A stretch of 64,000 bases of DNA, taken from Enoplolaimus lenunculus. Its lineage: Eukaryota > Nematoda > Enoplea > Enoplida > Thoracostomopsidae. The position numbers and the translations under genes are program-made. The first letter of the stretch is position 1, and each line of letters starts with the position of its first letter. The notes under the pieces are model-generated. The model saw only the letters and a list, made by a program, of their open reading frames with translations, made no database searches and was not told where the DNA came from. The stretch spans positions 62,001-126,000 of the forward strand of contig JASANG010000266.1 in NCBI GenBank assembly GCA_030248215.1. Direction: 5' to 3'. Below, in pieces: positions 46,055 through 57,100 of this stretch.

Positions 46055-46496
46055 CTGTAGTGACCCGAATAAGAGGGGGGTGATATTTAATTGACCTCTC
46101 CAGAGGATACCCCCCTTGTTATTCGGTTACAGACCGTTATTTATTTTTAACCCACGCTCCACCGCCCTTTGTTACAGATATATATCCGGTACTGCAATTA
46201 TCCGTTGAATTAAACGTTTATTTGTCATGTGTCCATAGCTTAAGCGATAGTACAAAGTTATAGTTATGAATGTACTTTCAAAATTTAAGTACGCTATAAA
46301 GTTTCGAGCTCAAATTATTTGGTCCTGGAGTCATTTATCCGCTACAATTACGGTTTATTGATATTTATGGAGTCTAATTAGAGTTTAGGGACTCTATCCG
46401 CTTACTGACTCTTATTAGGGATACGGACTCCTATTGATTCGAACTAAAAATGGGGACCCCACTCTTATTACTCCTCTCTTAGACGAGTCAATACAG
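46055..46496. mobile_element. Tc1/mariner-type MITE (CTGTAGTGACCCGAATAAGAGG family), full length
   Basis: Flanked by TA. Left end ctgtagtgacccgaataagagg; right end, inverted, ctgtattgactcgtctaagag. The interior is in the opposite orientation to the copy at 26311. Confidence 0.85.
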
Positions 46497-47190
46497 TAAG
46501 TAGCAGAGAGTGTTCTTAGACAAAAATACAAAACATAGTGCTTAGCGTGGTACAATATGGACATGCACGTCGATGTTTTGTGTGTTAAACTGATCGTTTA
46601 AGTTGTTGTTTTGGTTAATAGCTTGTTATTCGACCTGCATCGCATTGCTAAATGTTAGAACGACTTTTATTGGTTTTGATAAAAGCTAATTGAGACTTAT
46701 AAATATTATACTCACAAAGTTAAACACTGCGTACCTACAAATTGCAACTAAAAGCGCAATGAAATATAAAATATTGTCTTCGGAATAAAATATATAGAGA
46801 ATTCTTAATATTTCAACAATCGCGGCTTGGTTCAGTATTCTCGAATGGCTATAGCATCAACTGCCAGTTAGCGTCAGGTTTTCATATAGAATCGACCTAC
46901 TAAAGCGTGGAATTAAAATTTAGCGTGTCAGGACAAATATTAAATGTAAGATATACCGTTAAACATTGATGTTGCGTTTAATTAAATATTGCTGCCTAGC
47001 GTTTAGACGAGAAGAAATTTCATATGAACAGCGGGTCCGAACTTTGAAAAGTCTTGCTCGATCGCAAACAGGAATCAACTTTTAAAATGGGTTAAAACAG
47101 ATTGTAAAAAGGCTTTCATTTAGTATTCACGGAAGTCAGTAAAGTCCATAATCATGTACGAGCGTAGAGATTGTGTCCGATCGTAGGCGT
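46497..47190. other. 3' flank of the myosin light chain gene
   Basis: AT-rich with no coding frame or recognised repeat. No clear AATAAA close to the stop on the minus strand. Confidence 0.4.
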
Positions 47191-50100
47191 CTATCGCTTG
47201 TCCTTATCAGGAAACGGCCCTGCAAGCACTTTTTTGATGAACTCTGAAAAAATGAATTAAAAATTCAAAAAATATTACTTTAAGCCTCCAAACTTATTTT
47301 TTAAAAATGTCTGAAATTCATCCATAATCTCAAAGGTTAAAAACTTGTTAAGAAATTGTGACAAAAATAAGGAATCGTAATGAAAGTAAAACTCTAACGA
47401 AATCGTTGAAAAGGATTTTTTGCAAACAGAGAAACTCTAAAAAGAACCCTTGCGAAACAAACGTTATGCATGCAATTGTCAAGACTGTTTTAGCATTTTA
47501 TAACATTTTTCAAAACACGAAAAGCGTTTTCTAGTTTTGGTTAATTGCTAAACAATTTGGTTATGCAAATCAAATAGTATCGTACGGTATTGATTGTAAA
47601 ATTAATACTGTTTTACCTTCGTATTTGACCATATTTTCGGGTGTCTTGACTCCTTCCAGAATTTCTTCAGTTTGCTCTTTCGTTAATCGTTCACCTAAAA
47701 GTTTTTTCACACTACGCTGTATGTTATCATGTGTGAAGCATTCGGAACATATTGTAAATGTTTCAGGACCGTAGGCTACGGGATGCTTAGGCGCGCTGAG
47801 TGCCCCTCTAAATATTCCAGAAAACGTTTTCACTCTTTCTGCGAAAGCGTCTGATAATCTCAACAGGTAACGTTAAACTTTTTTCGAACCCCTGCCTTAA
47901 CGGCTACTGGCCTGAATGGTATGCTTCAATCTTTTGCTTACCCTTTTCTTACATGAATATTTTTCATTCCTTATGAAACCTCCTTTTCCGCTAGGATTCA
48001 AACCACAGCAGCGACTAGAGCGGTATATGTTTACCATCATCACTCACCTATCAGAGAAGTCTTGTGGTAATTTAGTACTACGTATACGTGTTACTTTGCT
48101 ATTGTCAAACATTGGCTGTATTTCCGAAACCAAACTTAAGTACGACTTATTACTTAATTACGTGCTAAGTAATTACTTGACGACTTCTCGTTTTTAAAAG
48201 CGTACATAACTTAAGTAAACACTTAAGTCGCTAGCTAAATTTGATAGTTTACAAATTTACCATTCAGCAATACTAACCTTAGTCTAATTGAAATTGTAGA
48301 GTCACGGTGCCTTTTTTATATAAAGCAAAACTGTTACGTTCTTGTTATGATAATGGCTGACATTTGGCGTTTATTCCATTTAACTCGAAATTTACATATT
48401 TTACTTAAAGTGGTCAACTTAAATAATAACTTAAGTATAAGTTAAGTAAATACTTAAGTAAGATTTCGGAAACCCAGCTAATGTGCACTATATATTCCAC
48501 AGTGCGCTACAATTGGTCATAGCATCATCATTTGAGAACGAGTATCTAAGCTTACCCAAACTCATCAACGCATGTCGTAATTCAGGAAAGAACACCATTC
48601 CATTCTCGTCTTTGTCGAATACACGCAACGCTTCTATGTAATCATCGCGACTTCCGACTTCTTTTTCTTTTTTCAACGCCTCATAGATTGGCCAAAATTC
48701 AGCAGCGCTAATTCGTGCTTCACCTGGAAAAATATAAAATGTTCATTGGTCATTGTTGGAATATAGCAGACTTGTTTGTTCCGGAAAATTATGACCGGAA
48801 AAAGTTAATTTTTCCATTAAGGAAAAAATTCATTGTTTGTCTGACTGATCAGCCATCCCACTCTTAGCCGCCGTTTGTAAAAAATGCTTGGATTTTGAAA
48901 CTTTTTGTATATTTTAGTTTCTGATATCATCCCCTGATCATTCCATACCCAAATCTTAATTTTTGAAAAATTCGCTTTTTAAGGCCACAAGGTGAAACCG
49001 TTGTGACCCCAAAATTTGTTTTCGAAAAGTTGGACAAATTACATATCATTTGACGCAGTTTACAGAGCTGAGTCGAGTGGTGTCAAACTTTCTGCAATCA
49101 TAAGTCTGTTTGACGAGTTGTCAAATAACTGATTTGGTGTGCTGCCAGCGATCATGGTTCGGCGCCAAATTTAGTTATTTGACAATAACTAGTTAGTCAG
49201 ACGTCTGATTGGGGGAACATTTAACAATATTCGTCTTAGCTGCGCAACCTGTGTCAAATGGTACATAATTTTTCTAATTTTTCGACATACAATTTTTGGT
49301 CCAATTGCGGAATTGGAGTCACACTTGTTTTTTGTAAGTATATATTAAATCCTGAGACACTTTTAGGTTTTTCCTGACAGCAAACCCTCTCAATTGCTGC
49401 AACTTTGCGAGCAAAGCGGGGTTGAAACTAGACGTATTTTTGTGTTAAATTATACGGTAAAGGTAAGCTTGCAATTTTGAGTGCCCTAACATTAGCCTCA
49501 CTGCGGACGAAACCTGGTGAGTGAACCGAAAGAGATGCATATATAGTTTTATATAAAATCTCGGGGCAAAGCTTCAATTTAGAAATCCATTTATATATTC
49601 ATATGCTACAATTTTCGCTCTTTAAGAACATATAATGTGTCCTGGTGTACAGGCACACGGTCATTGTTAATCTGTTGCCCGCAAAATACTTACATTTCAT
49701 ATAAAAACATTTTATATCACATTTAGTCGCAAATAATACTTAAGAATCGTTTAATATTTTCAAACTTTTTCCACCCCCCTCGGAAAAAATGAAAAAATGG
49801 AAAAACCCCATTTTTTTCTTTAATTTTACCGGCCAACAACCTTCGAATATAGTGTTACATATATAGTCCAAAATTCGCAATCTTTAGTAATAAAGTTTTA
49901 ATTAAGTATATCATGTTTATCGTTTTTCATATAAAAACAGCCTAAAAATGCATGCAAACGATACAGAACGACTATAATTTTTTTCAATCAATATTAAAAC
50001 AGCTTGAAGGTCTTGGAGAATTGGAATGTTTTTACTATTAAAGCCAGATTTGAACCAATTTAATCAACCGATATGTGGAACATCGAAATTTTGTGACAAC

Positions 50101-50707
50101 TCAAATAAACACTGCTTATTAGCGTTTAATAGACAACATACCCCGTCGATATTTTTTCCCTGCAGCCTTTTCAACCATTGCTTCAGTCGGCCTGAGTCCA
50201 AGCGCACGTGCAACCGTTCCAATTTGTGTTCCGTCAATTTTATCGTCACCTTCGTCATCGAATAAAATCACCATTTTTTCGGCTTCTGCACAAAAATTTG
50301 CCTTAACGTCAATACTACAAAAATATCTCGGAAAAACAACAACTGAAACCGTTAAATTTTAAGTCTTTCGTTTATAACAGGTTAGACTTGATGACGAGGA
50401 TACAAATTGCTTTACTCTTCGAATATTCCTTACGGAGAAGCAGAAAAATATTGTTTCCGGGGTGTTCATATAAACTTTATATGTATACAGGTGCACGACA
50501 AAATGCTGGTTGAATATTTATATTTAAAATAATAGGCAAAATTCAAAATGGTTCTGGAGCATTTCTAAAAAATGCAAATTTAAAATTATCAGCTTGTGCT
50601 ACCAGAAGCTTGTCAGAACTTGACTCGTTGAACCGCATAAACAATAATGCTATTGCCAAGCATGTACCGTTAAAACTGAAAAGTAACTCACCTTCTTGCT
50701 TAACCAT
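47191..50707 (-). CDS. mlc-3: essential myosin light chain (complete gene)
   Basis: Exons 50692-50707, 50142-50285, 48556-48723, 47617-47694 and 47191-47243 with canonical splice sites; together exactly 153 codons, 152 residues plus stop, the normal length of essential light chains. The start MVKQEEAEKM is set by the tiny first exon. Two lobes with EF-hand folds are visible: [20 protein letters not shown] with [56 protein letters not shown] with [14 protein letters not shown]; and a C-terminus [15 protein letters not shown]. Most loops lack the full set of calcium ligands, as usual for this family. The protein binds the first IQ motif of the myosin heavy-chain neck and stabilises the lever arm, in muscle and possibly other myosin II. 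The symbol is by similarity to the nematode essential light chain and could differ. Introns hold two foldback MITEs. Confidence 0.93.
48112..48480. mobile_element. MITE with TTTCCGAAA...ACTTAAGTA inverted ends, in a light-chain intron
   Basis: Left ggctgtatttccgaaaccaaacttaagta and right tacttaagtaagatttcggaaaccc are inverted. The inside repeats acttaagtaa. The ends are imperfect and no target duplication is clear. Confidence 0.6.
49000..49325. mobile_element. long foldback element in a light-chain intron
   Basis: Arms of about 130 bases: ttgtgaccccaaaatttg...catatcatttgacgcag on the left and ctgtgtcaaatggtacataa...aattggagtcacac on the right, inverted with mismatches. The loop contains a second, smaller inverted pair (gtcaaataac / gttatttgac). 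Confidence 0.65.
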
Positions 50708-50995
50708 TTTGACAGTTGCTTAATAAACTAACAAAAAATCTTCAAGTTGCTTCAAGCCTTGTTGGAGGATAACCAAATTGCAGTTTATGTGTCGTCTAAA
50801 CAGTTACTACGCCGTTTTAAAAACCGTTTATAAACTGAAAAGAAAGCATTTCTTTAAATCTCAAATATCCTTTTCGATCCGCAGTTATGTTAAACCAACA
50901 AAACACTGCTGCCACGCTTTTATACAGAAATTCGTGTTCTAGGCAGTAATTGCTACAAAAATTCGATTCTTTCGGTTTTGCGGGACGCAAGACAA

Positions 50996-51871
50996 GGGCG
51001 TAGCCAGGGGGGCCAAGGGAAAGATGCTATGGTCCCGCAATGGTTTTGAAAAAAATTCATTTTTGAATAAATTGAAACTAGCATGTACTGTGCGTCGTTT
51101 CACCTCCGCAAACTAATTGTTGATGTTTTCCTATTAACTGAACCGACATTGTTTTAGCGGCATATGTACCAAAATTTGTTTTCTCACGCGTAGTTGTGTG
51201 TAGTGACTGTTTTTGTAGCATGTATTTTCATCAAAAACGATGGTACAACCAACGCACGAAGTATTGTGAGTTTCATTTATTATCGCTGTTTACAAATACG
51301 TTATGGCAATTCGTTGCATTATCCTGGATCAGCTAAGGGTGATTTTTCGTATAAAAAGGCATTAAATAACATCTTTAAACTATGTTAGGTAGTGATGGGC
51401 ATAGGATATTTTTCTTGTAACGATATCCGGCAATTTTTATTGTATATTTATCCAGATATCCGTACTTTTTCAGTTTCGGTACCCAAAGCATTTGGTCTAG
51501 AAGATTGCTACTGACTAATAAATACTTGCGTTGACAGCCTGAATGAGCATTGCCGCGGAAGCGCCCCCCAAACCCTCTAATTAGAGGGCGACCCTTGGGA
51601 CGCTGCATTTTGGCAAACTAAAATTTTTTAACAATTTATTAAAGGCCCCCATGGTCGTGTTTGGGGGGCCGACTATCTTAACGTCGGCCTTGTGAATGAG
51701 TTGTTTTAGTATGCCCTCGTCGGATTTAAACCACTGTAACAGAGTTTCTACCTAATATAATTATCCAGTTCCGTTTTGCACCTGCTGCATATGTAATTGA
51801 TGAAAATTGATTAACACACTATATAATTGAAGTATTTGTGCGCCCCCCAAACAAAAATCCTGGCTACGCCC
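50996..51871. mobile_element. element with GGGCGTAGCCAGG inverted ends, holding a nested hAT-like piece
   Basis: Left ggcgtagccaggggggcc; right ccccccaaacaaaaatcctggctacgccc, its inverse at the tip. Inside, at 51391, tagtgatgggcataggatat starts a GGATATCC-type fragment. It sits 0.3 kb upstream of the myosin light chain start. Confidence 0.5.
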
Positions 51872-52785
51872 ATGATGCAAGAACGGATATTTTCGCACAG
51901 CCTGTCTCTAAGAACGTTTCAACAATGAAAAATTTTGAACTTAGTTTCTATTTAGAAGTAAATATCTTTCAACTCATTTAATATCGTTATATACTCTGCT
52001 AGAATTGAAAAATTGTTGCGTGATTTTCTGCAGGAATGATAAAAAATGATCCTTAAATAGCTCCAAATTTGTTTAAAGTGCATTTATGATTTGTTTACAA
52101 GAAATAAAAGCCTAAGCAAAGAAGTAAGTCTGAAAGCTTAGTTTTACTCTATTGCAATCCCCTAGAAACACGTTCCGCCCCTCAATTTACACGAGCCGTT
52201 TAATTGAACGATCCCCAGAAAATAGTTTCTTGTTTCTGATTTTAATGGCATATTTTGCGTCACATGAGAATGCAGATTTTTATTCAGCGTTAATATTAAA
52301 ATTAAATAATGTAACAGCGCAATAAAAACCGTTGAATGCGCACGGAAGCTTAAAAGAATCGTAGGTACACTGTTGTCAAATTTTGACTAACAGAAACGTT
52401 GCTTAAAAGATAAATCAGCGTAATGCAATTGGCCTCAGAAGAATAGAACTAATGTCGCGCAAACCAAACGAAAGCATATTACACATTCGTTTTGTGTTCC
52501 CTCCGCAGAGGTCGCGCGAGGGTTAAAAGTCGTACGTAAAATGTTTTGTAAACGTACGCAAAGCCGCAAAAATTTGAGGAACGTAATATTGCAATTTTGC
52601 CGTTTCGCCCTAATTAAAACACATTTAATGGTAAATTATTTGTCTCAACGAGTTAAAAGCATTACTGACATTTGCCGTATATATATGAACTGCAGTCTTT
52701 ACCTGCTTTGGCCTTCCTACTTGCCTGACCTCTTTTAAACTTTAAAAGTTTGTATGTATCGGTGTAGCTGCATTGTGATGTTGCA
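51872..52785. other. intergenic, TTAGGC-type fragment, no gene supported
   Basis: 52105-52190 is a fragment of the TTAGGC-MITE family (agcctaagcaaagaagtaag, cacgttccgcccctcaattt). A frame at 52541-52738 has no splice sites and a weak codon pattern. Confidence 0.35.
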
Positions 52786-52786
52786 G
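52781..52786 (+). promoter_or_regulatory. possible spliced-leader trans-splice acceptor
   Basis: The sequence ttgcag followed by agccaaa and then ATG at 52794. In nematodes, spliced leaders are commonly added at such acceptors a few bases before the start codon. A plain cis acceptor is the alternative. Confidence 0.35.
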
Positions 52787-52793
52787 AGCCAAA

Positions 52794-53614
52794 ATGGTGT
52801 GCTTCACCTTTGATCTGCCAGAGTTAGAGTCGTACTATTGTGACCTACAGGTAGTGCGAATAGCAAAATTTGCACTGTAATGATTTGAATAAAAGGGGGT
52901 CCCATTTTAGGCCCGAAACTATAGGAGTCCATATCCTATACGAAGCCGTAAGCGGATAGAGTTCCTAAACTCTAATTAGAGTCTAAAAAAGTCAATTATC
53001 TCCAGTTGTAGTACATAAGTGACTCCAGCACCAAATAAAATCTTTAGTGTTACTTTGCATATCGCTCAAGCTTTTGATAACGACAAATAAAAACTTTTAA
53101 TTCAACGCGCAACGGATAGTTGCAATGTCGGATATATATACCAGTAACGAACAGCGGCGGAGGGTGGGTTAAAATAAATTACAGTTCGTATAATTGGCTG
53201 GGATGGTCTCTAAGTAAGGTTAACGAAACGATTTGGGAGGCAACATTTATTAGAACCCTTTTAAGTTTACGCTTGCTTCAATCAAATCTCGATCTTAAAC
53301 TTATGGAATCTTTAAGTCGCGGCATTATGTACAAAGCGATCGTTTGTGCCGTTCATGATACTCCGGTTCAGCTCGGATTTTTTGCATACACTTCAGTAGT
53401 TCGCTTTCAAAATGCATTTTTTGACTTTTTTGCGGTCAAACTCGATTTGAAGCATTGTGATTGTTTTATTGTTAGTATAAACTTTTTTTAAGAATTTTCC
53501 GTGTTCAGCGATACTTTTTGTGTTTTTCCGTATTTAGCAGGCTTTAACAAACAGGCCGGAATGCCGGTCATAATTAGGCGTAATACCAATAATACTGCTT
53601 CACAGAGGTTCTAA
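52794..53614 (+). CDS. unidentified three-exon gene, 128 residues
   Basis: Exons 52794-52850, 53219-53474 and 53541-53614 (or 53538). Junctions: CAG|gtagtg with taag|GTT, and GTT A|gtataa with tttagcag|GC; phases agree and the total is 129 codons with stop. The N-terminus is MVCFTFDLPELESYYCDLQ, the middle SLRLLQSNLDLKLMESLSRG and AIVCAVHDTPVQLGFFAY, and the end FNKQAGMPVIIRRN...ASQRF. It looks like a compact alpha/beta protein with no signal peptide. I do not recognise the family. The codon pattern is strong in all three exons. Intron 1 is mostly a truncated Tc1/mariner-type MITE, and the acceptor of exon 2 lies at its ragged end. It sits between the myosin light chain and SPT3 genes, in the same direction as SPT3 and 0.5 kb before it. 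Confidence 0.5.
52875..53195. mobile_element. Tc1/mariner-type MITE, truncated on the right
   Basis: Starts ctgtaatgatttgaataaaaggggg and contains the family's ctctaattagagtc and 'gtagtacataagtgactcc' blocks. The right terminal repeat is missing. Lies in intron 1 of the 128-residue gene. Confidence 0.65.
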
Positions 53615-54127
53615 CATACGTCCTTTTCACGTGAAGTAGATTTTCTTTTTTTGTCTGACACATGGTTTAATGCTATTTCTTTGTAAACAAAATAACGGTA
53701 AACAAAACTCCACAAATTTGAAGTTTCTCTACTGTTTGTACCTATATAAGACAAACGTAAAAAGTCTGACCCGAAAACTTATGGTCCAGTTAGTGCCATT
53801 TCTTGGTTCGTTGAACAATAATGTAAAGGGTTATCACTGAGAAACTCTTTAGACATCCATTAAATTAACAATTCGTTGGTTATTACTGAGCTAGTGATGT
53901 GGTCAATGAAATAATAGCTAACATAATAGCTCGCTTTGTTCCGTGGGATATGATTTGGTAAGCGCGGTTTTAATTCACAATCATCAAACCGTAGTCGAAG
54001 TGTAACATGCGTTGAGTACATACCTTAGTTGTTGCGTTTATACAGGTTCTTGATTCTGATATGATGGTTTTCTGTTTAGGATTGCAGTATACGTGCTGAT
54101 TCTAAATTAGTATAATTCTGACTGAAA
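53615..54127. other. intergenic region before SPT3
   Basis: 513 bases between the end of the 128-residue gene and the SPT3 start. Nothing recognisable as a repeat, RNA gene or acceptor near the ATG. Confidence 0.4.
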
Positions 54128-57100
54128 ATGGATGCTCAAGATAACTGCTGCCAGCAAAATTTCGTTTCTGAGATTCAAAGCATTATGTTTGCTATGGGCG
54201 ATTGTCGAAAACCGTTGAAAGAATCTGCTCTGTTAATAGAATCAATTGTTAAATCGTATGTTTTTCACCTTTTCCAAGATTTGAAAGTTTTTATCAATCT
54301 GAAGCATGTACGTTATACAATAGCAGGCAAGAGCGTGTGCAAAATAATTCGGGGCTTTGTTTTCCTCTGTGATTGCACATTTATAAAATAATAGTTGTAA
54401 TTTAATTCATCGCGTAATGGACCTGGTTTTCAAGGCAGTATTTAACTTGGATATTAGGTATTGTTTTCTAACGTTGTTCTTATGCTTACTGCTGAGCCAC
54501 TAAAGATGTACTATTAACATGAATCTATGACTTAATTTTTTTAGCGAAGTACGACGAATTTTAGAGCAATGCATCCGCATTTGCGATTTGCGAAAAAAAC
54601 ATAGGTCTTGTATTACAGTGCATGACATAGTGTTTACAATTCGAAAAGATGTTGGCTTGTTGCGGAGACTTTTACGCCACATGAGGCTCAAAGATTCAAA
54701 GTTTTCTGAGATAAGGTAATATATCAGGGTGCAACCGGAATTGCAATTTTTATCGGAAACAGAATTTGAAAAAATTACCGGAAACAGAACCATAAAATTA
54801 AACATACAGGCCACCGAAAATTTGATTTTAATTTTTCTTTTTGCAGTATTATTGATTAAACAACCCTCATTGGAGATAGGTATTCACTTACTTTACCTGC
54901 TGTATTTTATATATTCATAATCCACGGAAACGAAATCTATACCCTCGAAGGTTTATATTTGGCGAATGTCAAGGTTTATGTACTATACGTGCTGATGAAA
55001 TTATTTAATTTTTATCGTCATTGTTAAGTAAAATATCTTAATTTCTACTGACCAAAATTTAATACCGAATTATTAATTCCGATAAGAATTTACCGGAACC
55101 GGATGGTGAAAAAATGTCGGAATCGTAATTACGATTGCACCCTAAATATATATCATGGTGCAACCGGAGATGAAAAATACTGGAACCGGAGGTCAAAAAA
55201 ACTTGCCGGAAGTGAGTCGTAAATCGGAATTGGAATAGGAACTCGTTTTGAATTTGATTCTAATCGGAATAGGAATTCGAGTTGCACTGCACTTTGGCAT
55301 ATAGTTAAAATGATGTTTAATTTGTTAACTTTAGCAGTGTAATGTGTTGTTAGATCCATATGTTTTGCGCTTATTTTTTTACGAAATCTGGACAATTTTT
55401 ACTTCATAATTGCGCCAAAATTTAAAATGAAACGCGTCAAACAGATAAATTCTGTAACACTATGCTAAATTTTACTACCGAAACTGTCGGAATTTCCGGT
55501 AAAATGTCTGTCGGAGCCGAAGGTCGATTTTATGCCGGAGCCACACCTCCGGTTGTACCCTGAAATTAAATAATATATAATATATTTATATATGTACCGA
55601 GCAGGGATCGACCGGATGTCCGGTTCCGGTATAAACCTACCGGATACGGATATTTGTGGTTGCGGTTGCAAATATCATAAACTGTTTTTGCGCATCAAAA
55701 TACTAGATATTTTGAAGCGACTGCAATTCCGAGCAATTCATGAATGGACACTGACGTGGAATGAAAAATCCAAACCAAAAATTAATTTAAATCAATAAAT
55801 ACCTATTTTGCACGACTCAAATACTTCCAACAACTTACAAATTTAGATCCTATATCCGGTTTCGGCTCCGGGTCCGGTGCAAAATTCACTATCTGGTTCC
55901 GGTTCCGGTATACGGTAAAATTAATATCCAGTCTATCCCTGGGACCGAGATGTGCCATGAACTTACATTATTTATTTCATGCATAGTGGTGGGTAATGGG
56001 TTTCTTTATCAGAGTACGATAACTGCCATTGCTCACATATTATACACATTTGGTTGTTAAGTTGAGAATTTGCGCTCTGGCAGTCGTTTAGTAATTTTAT
56101 TCATTTCTTGACATGGTGGTTTATATTATTGTTTAGTAACTTAAATGCATCATTTACATAATTGTAGTGAATGTTCAGCTGAAGAAGACTTATCGGAAGG
56201 CATTGTCGACCGGAAAACTTCTGGGAAGTCCGTACATAAGCGTACAAAAGTGTTGTGTCAGGCGTTGCGAAATATAGACGATGAAGCATTTAGTGACTTA
56301 ATTGAGCTGATGCACAACCAATGCATTGAAAGTAATAATAATCTGTGTGACCCAGCGTTTATATTTGATAAGTTCTTTACTTGGAAGAGTTTGGTGAATG
56401 TTTATATATAGCATTCTGTATACCAGGGTGTGAAGCCTAATTAATTCCGGGGCCTAAGGTATTCAAAGTGTTTACTACGTGACAAATGTTAACATACCAC
56501 GCCAATGCTTTTTTAACGCAACAACGACCATATTCCGCTATTTTAAGCGTATTTACAACGGAATGCAACATCAGTGTTTGTTTTCATTCACTAAGTTCTA
56601 TCGACTGTCCCTGATAAAACTGGAAGCAGCATAGGATAACTCGAACACCTGGCCGTCAGGATTCTAATAAACCTTTGGTAAAGTAGAAACTGATACATCT
56701 GGCCGTCAGGATTTTTGATAAACCTTAGATAAAGTATAAGCTGATATCGCAGTAAATAACATTGACATGGTTGTTGGCCGGAAAAATTACTTGAAGAAAT
56801 ATATTAACTAATGTTAATTAGATGAAAATCAAATAATTCAACTGAAACACACTAAGTGACCGTGTGTTATTCATCGCCATGTCCACCAGGACTTATTACC
56901 CGATAATAAGACCAGAAATTGCCGCATATGAATATTTCAATGAATTTGTTAATTGAAAGTTTGCCATGCCGTCTAATATAAAATTGTGTTTGCCATCTCG
57001 TTCGCTTCACTAGGCAAGTTCATCGACTAGTGAAGCCACGGTTAGGGTTCCAAAACCGAAAGTTTGTTTTTATTATTGTAATATAATACAAAAGTAAAGT

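Noticed and set aside
50026-50265. Frames of 79 and 64 codons on both strands
   Set aside because: Shadows of myosin light chain exon 2.
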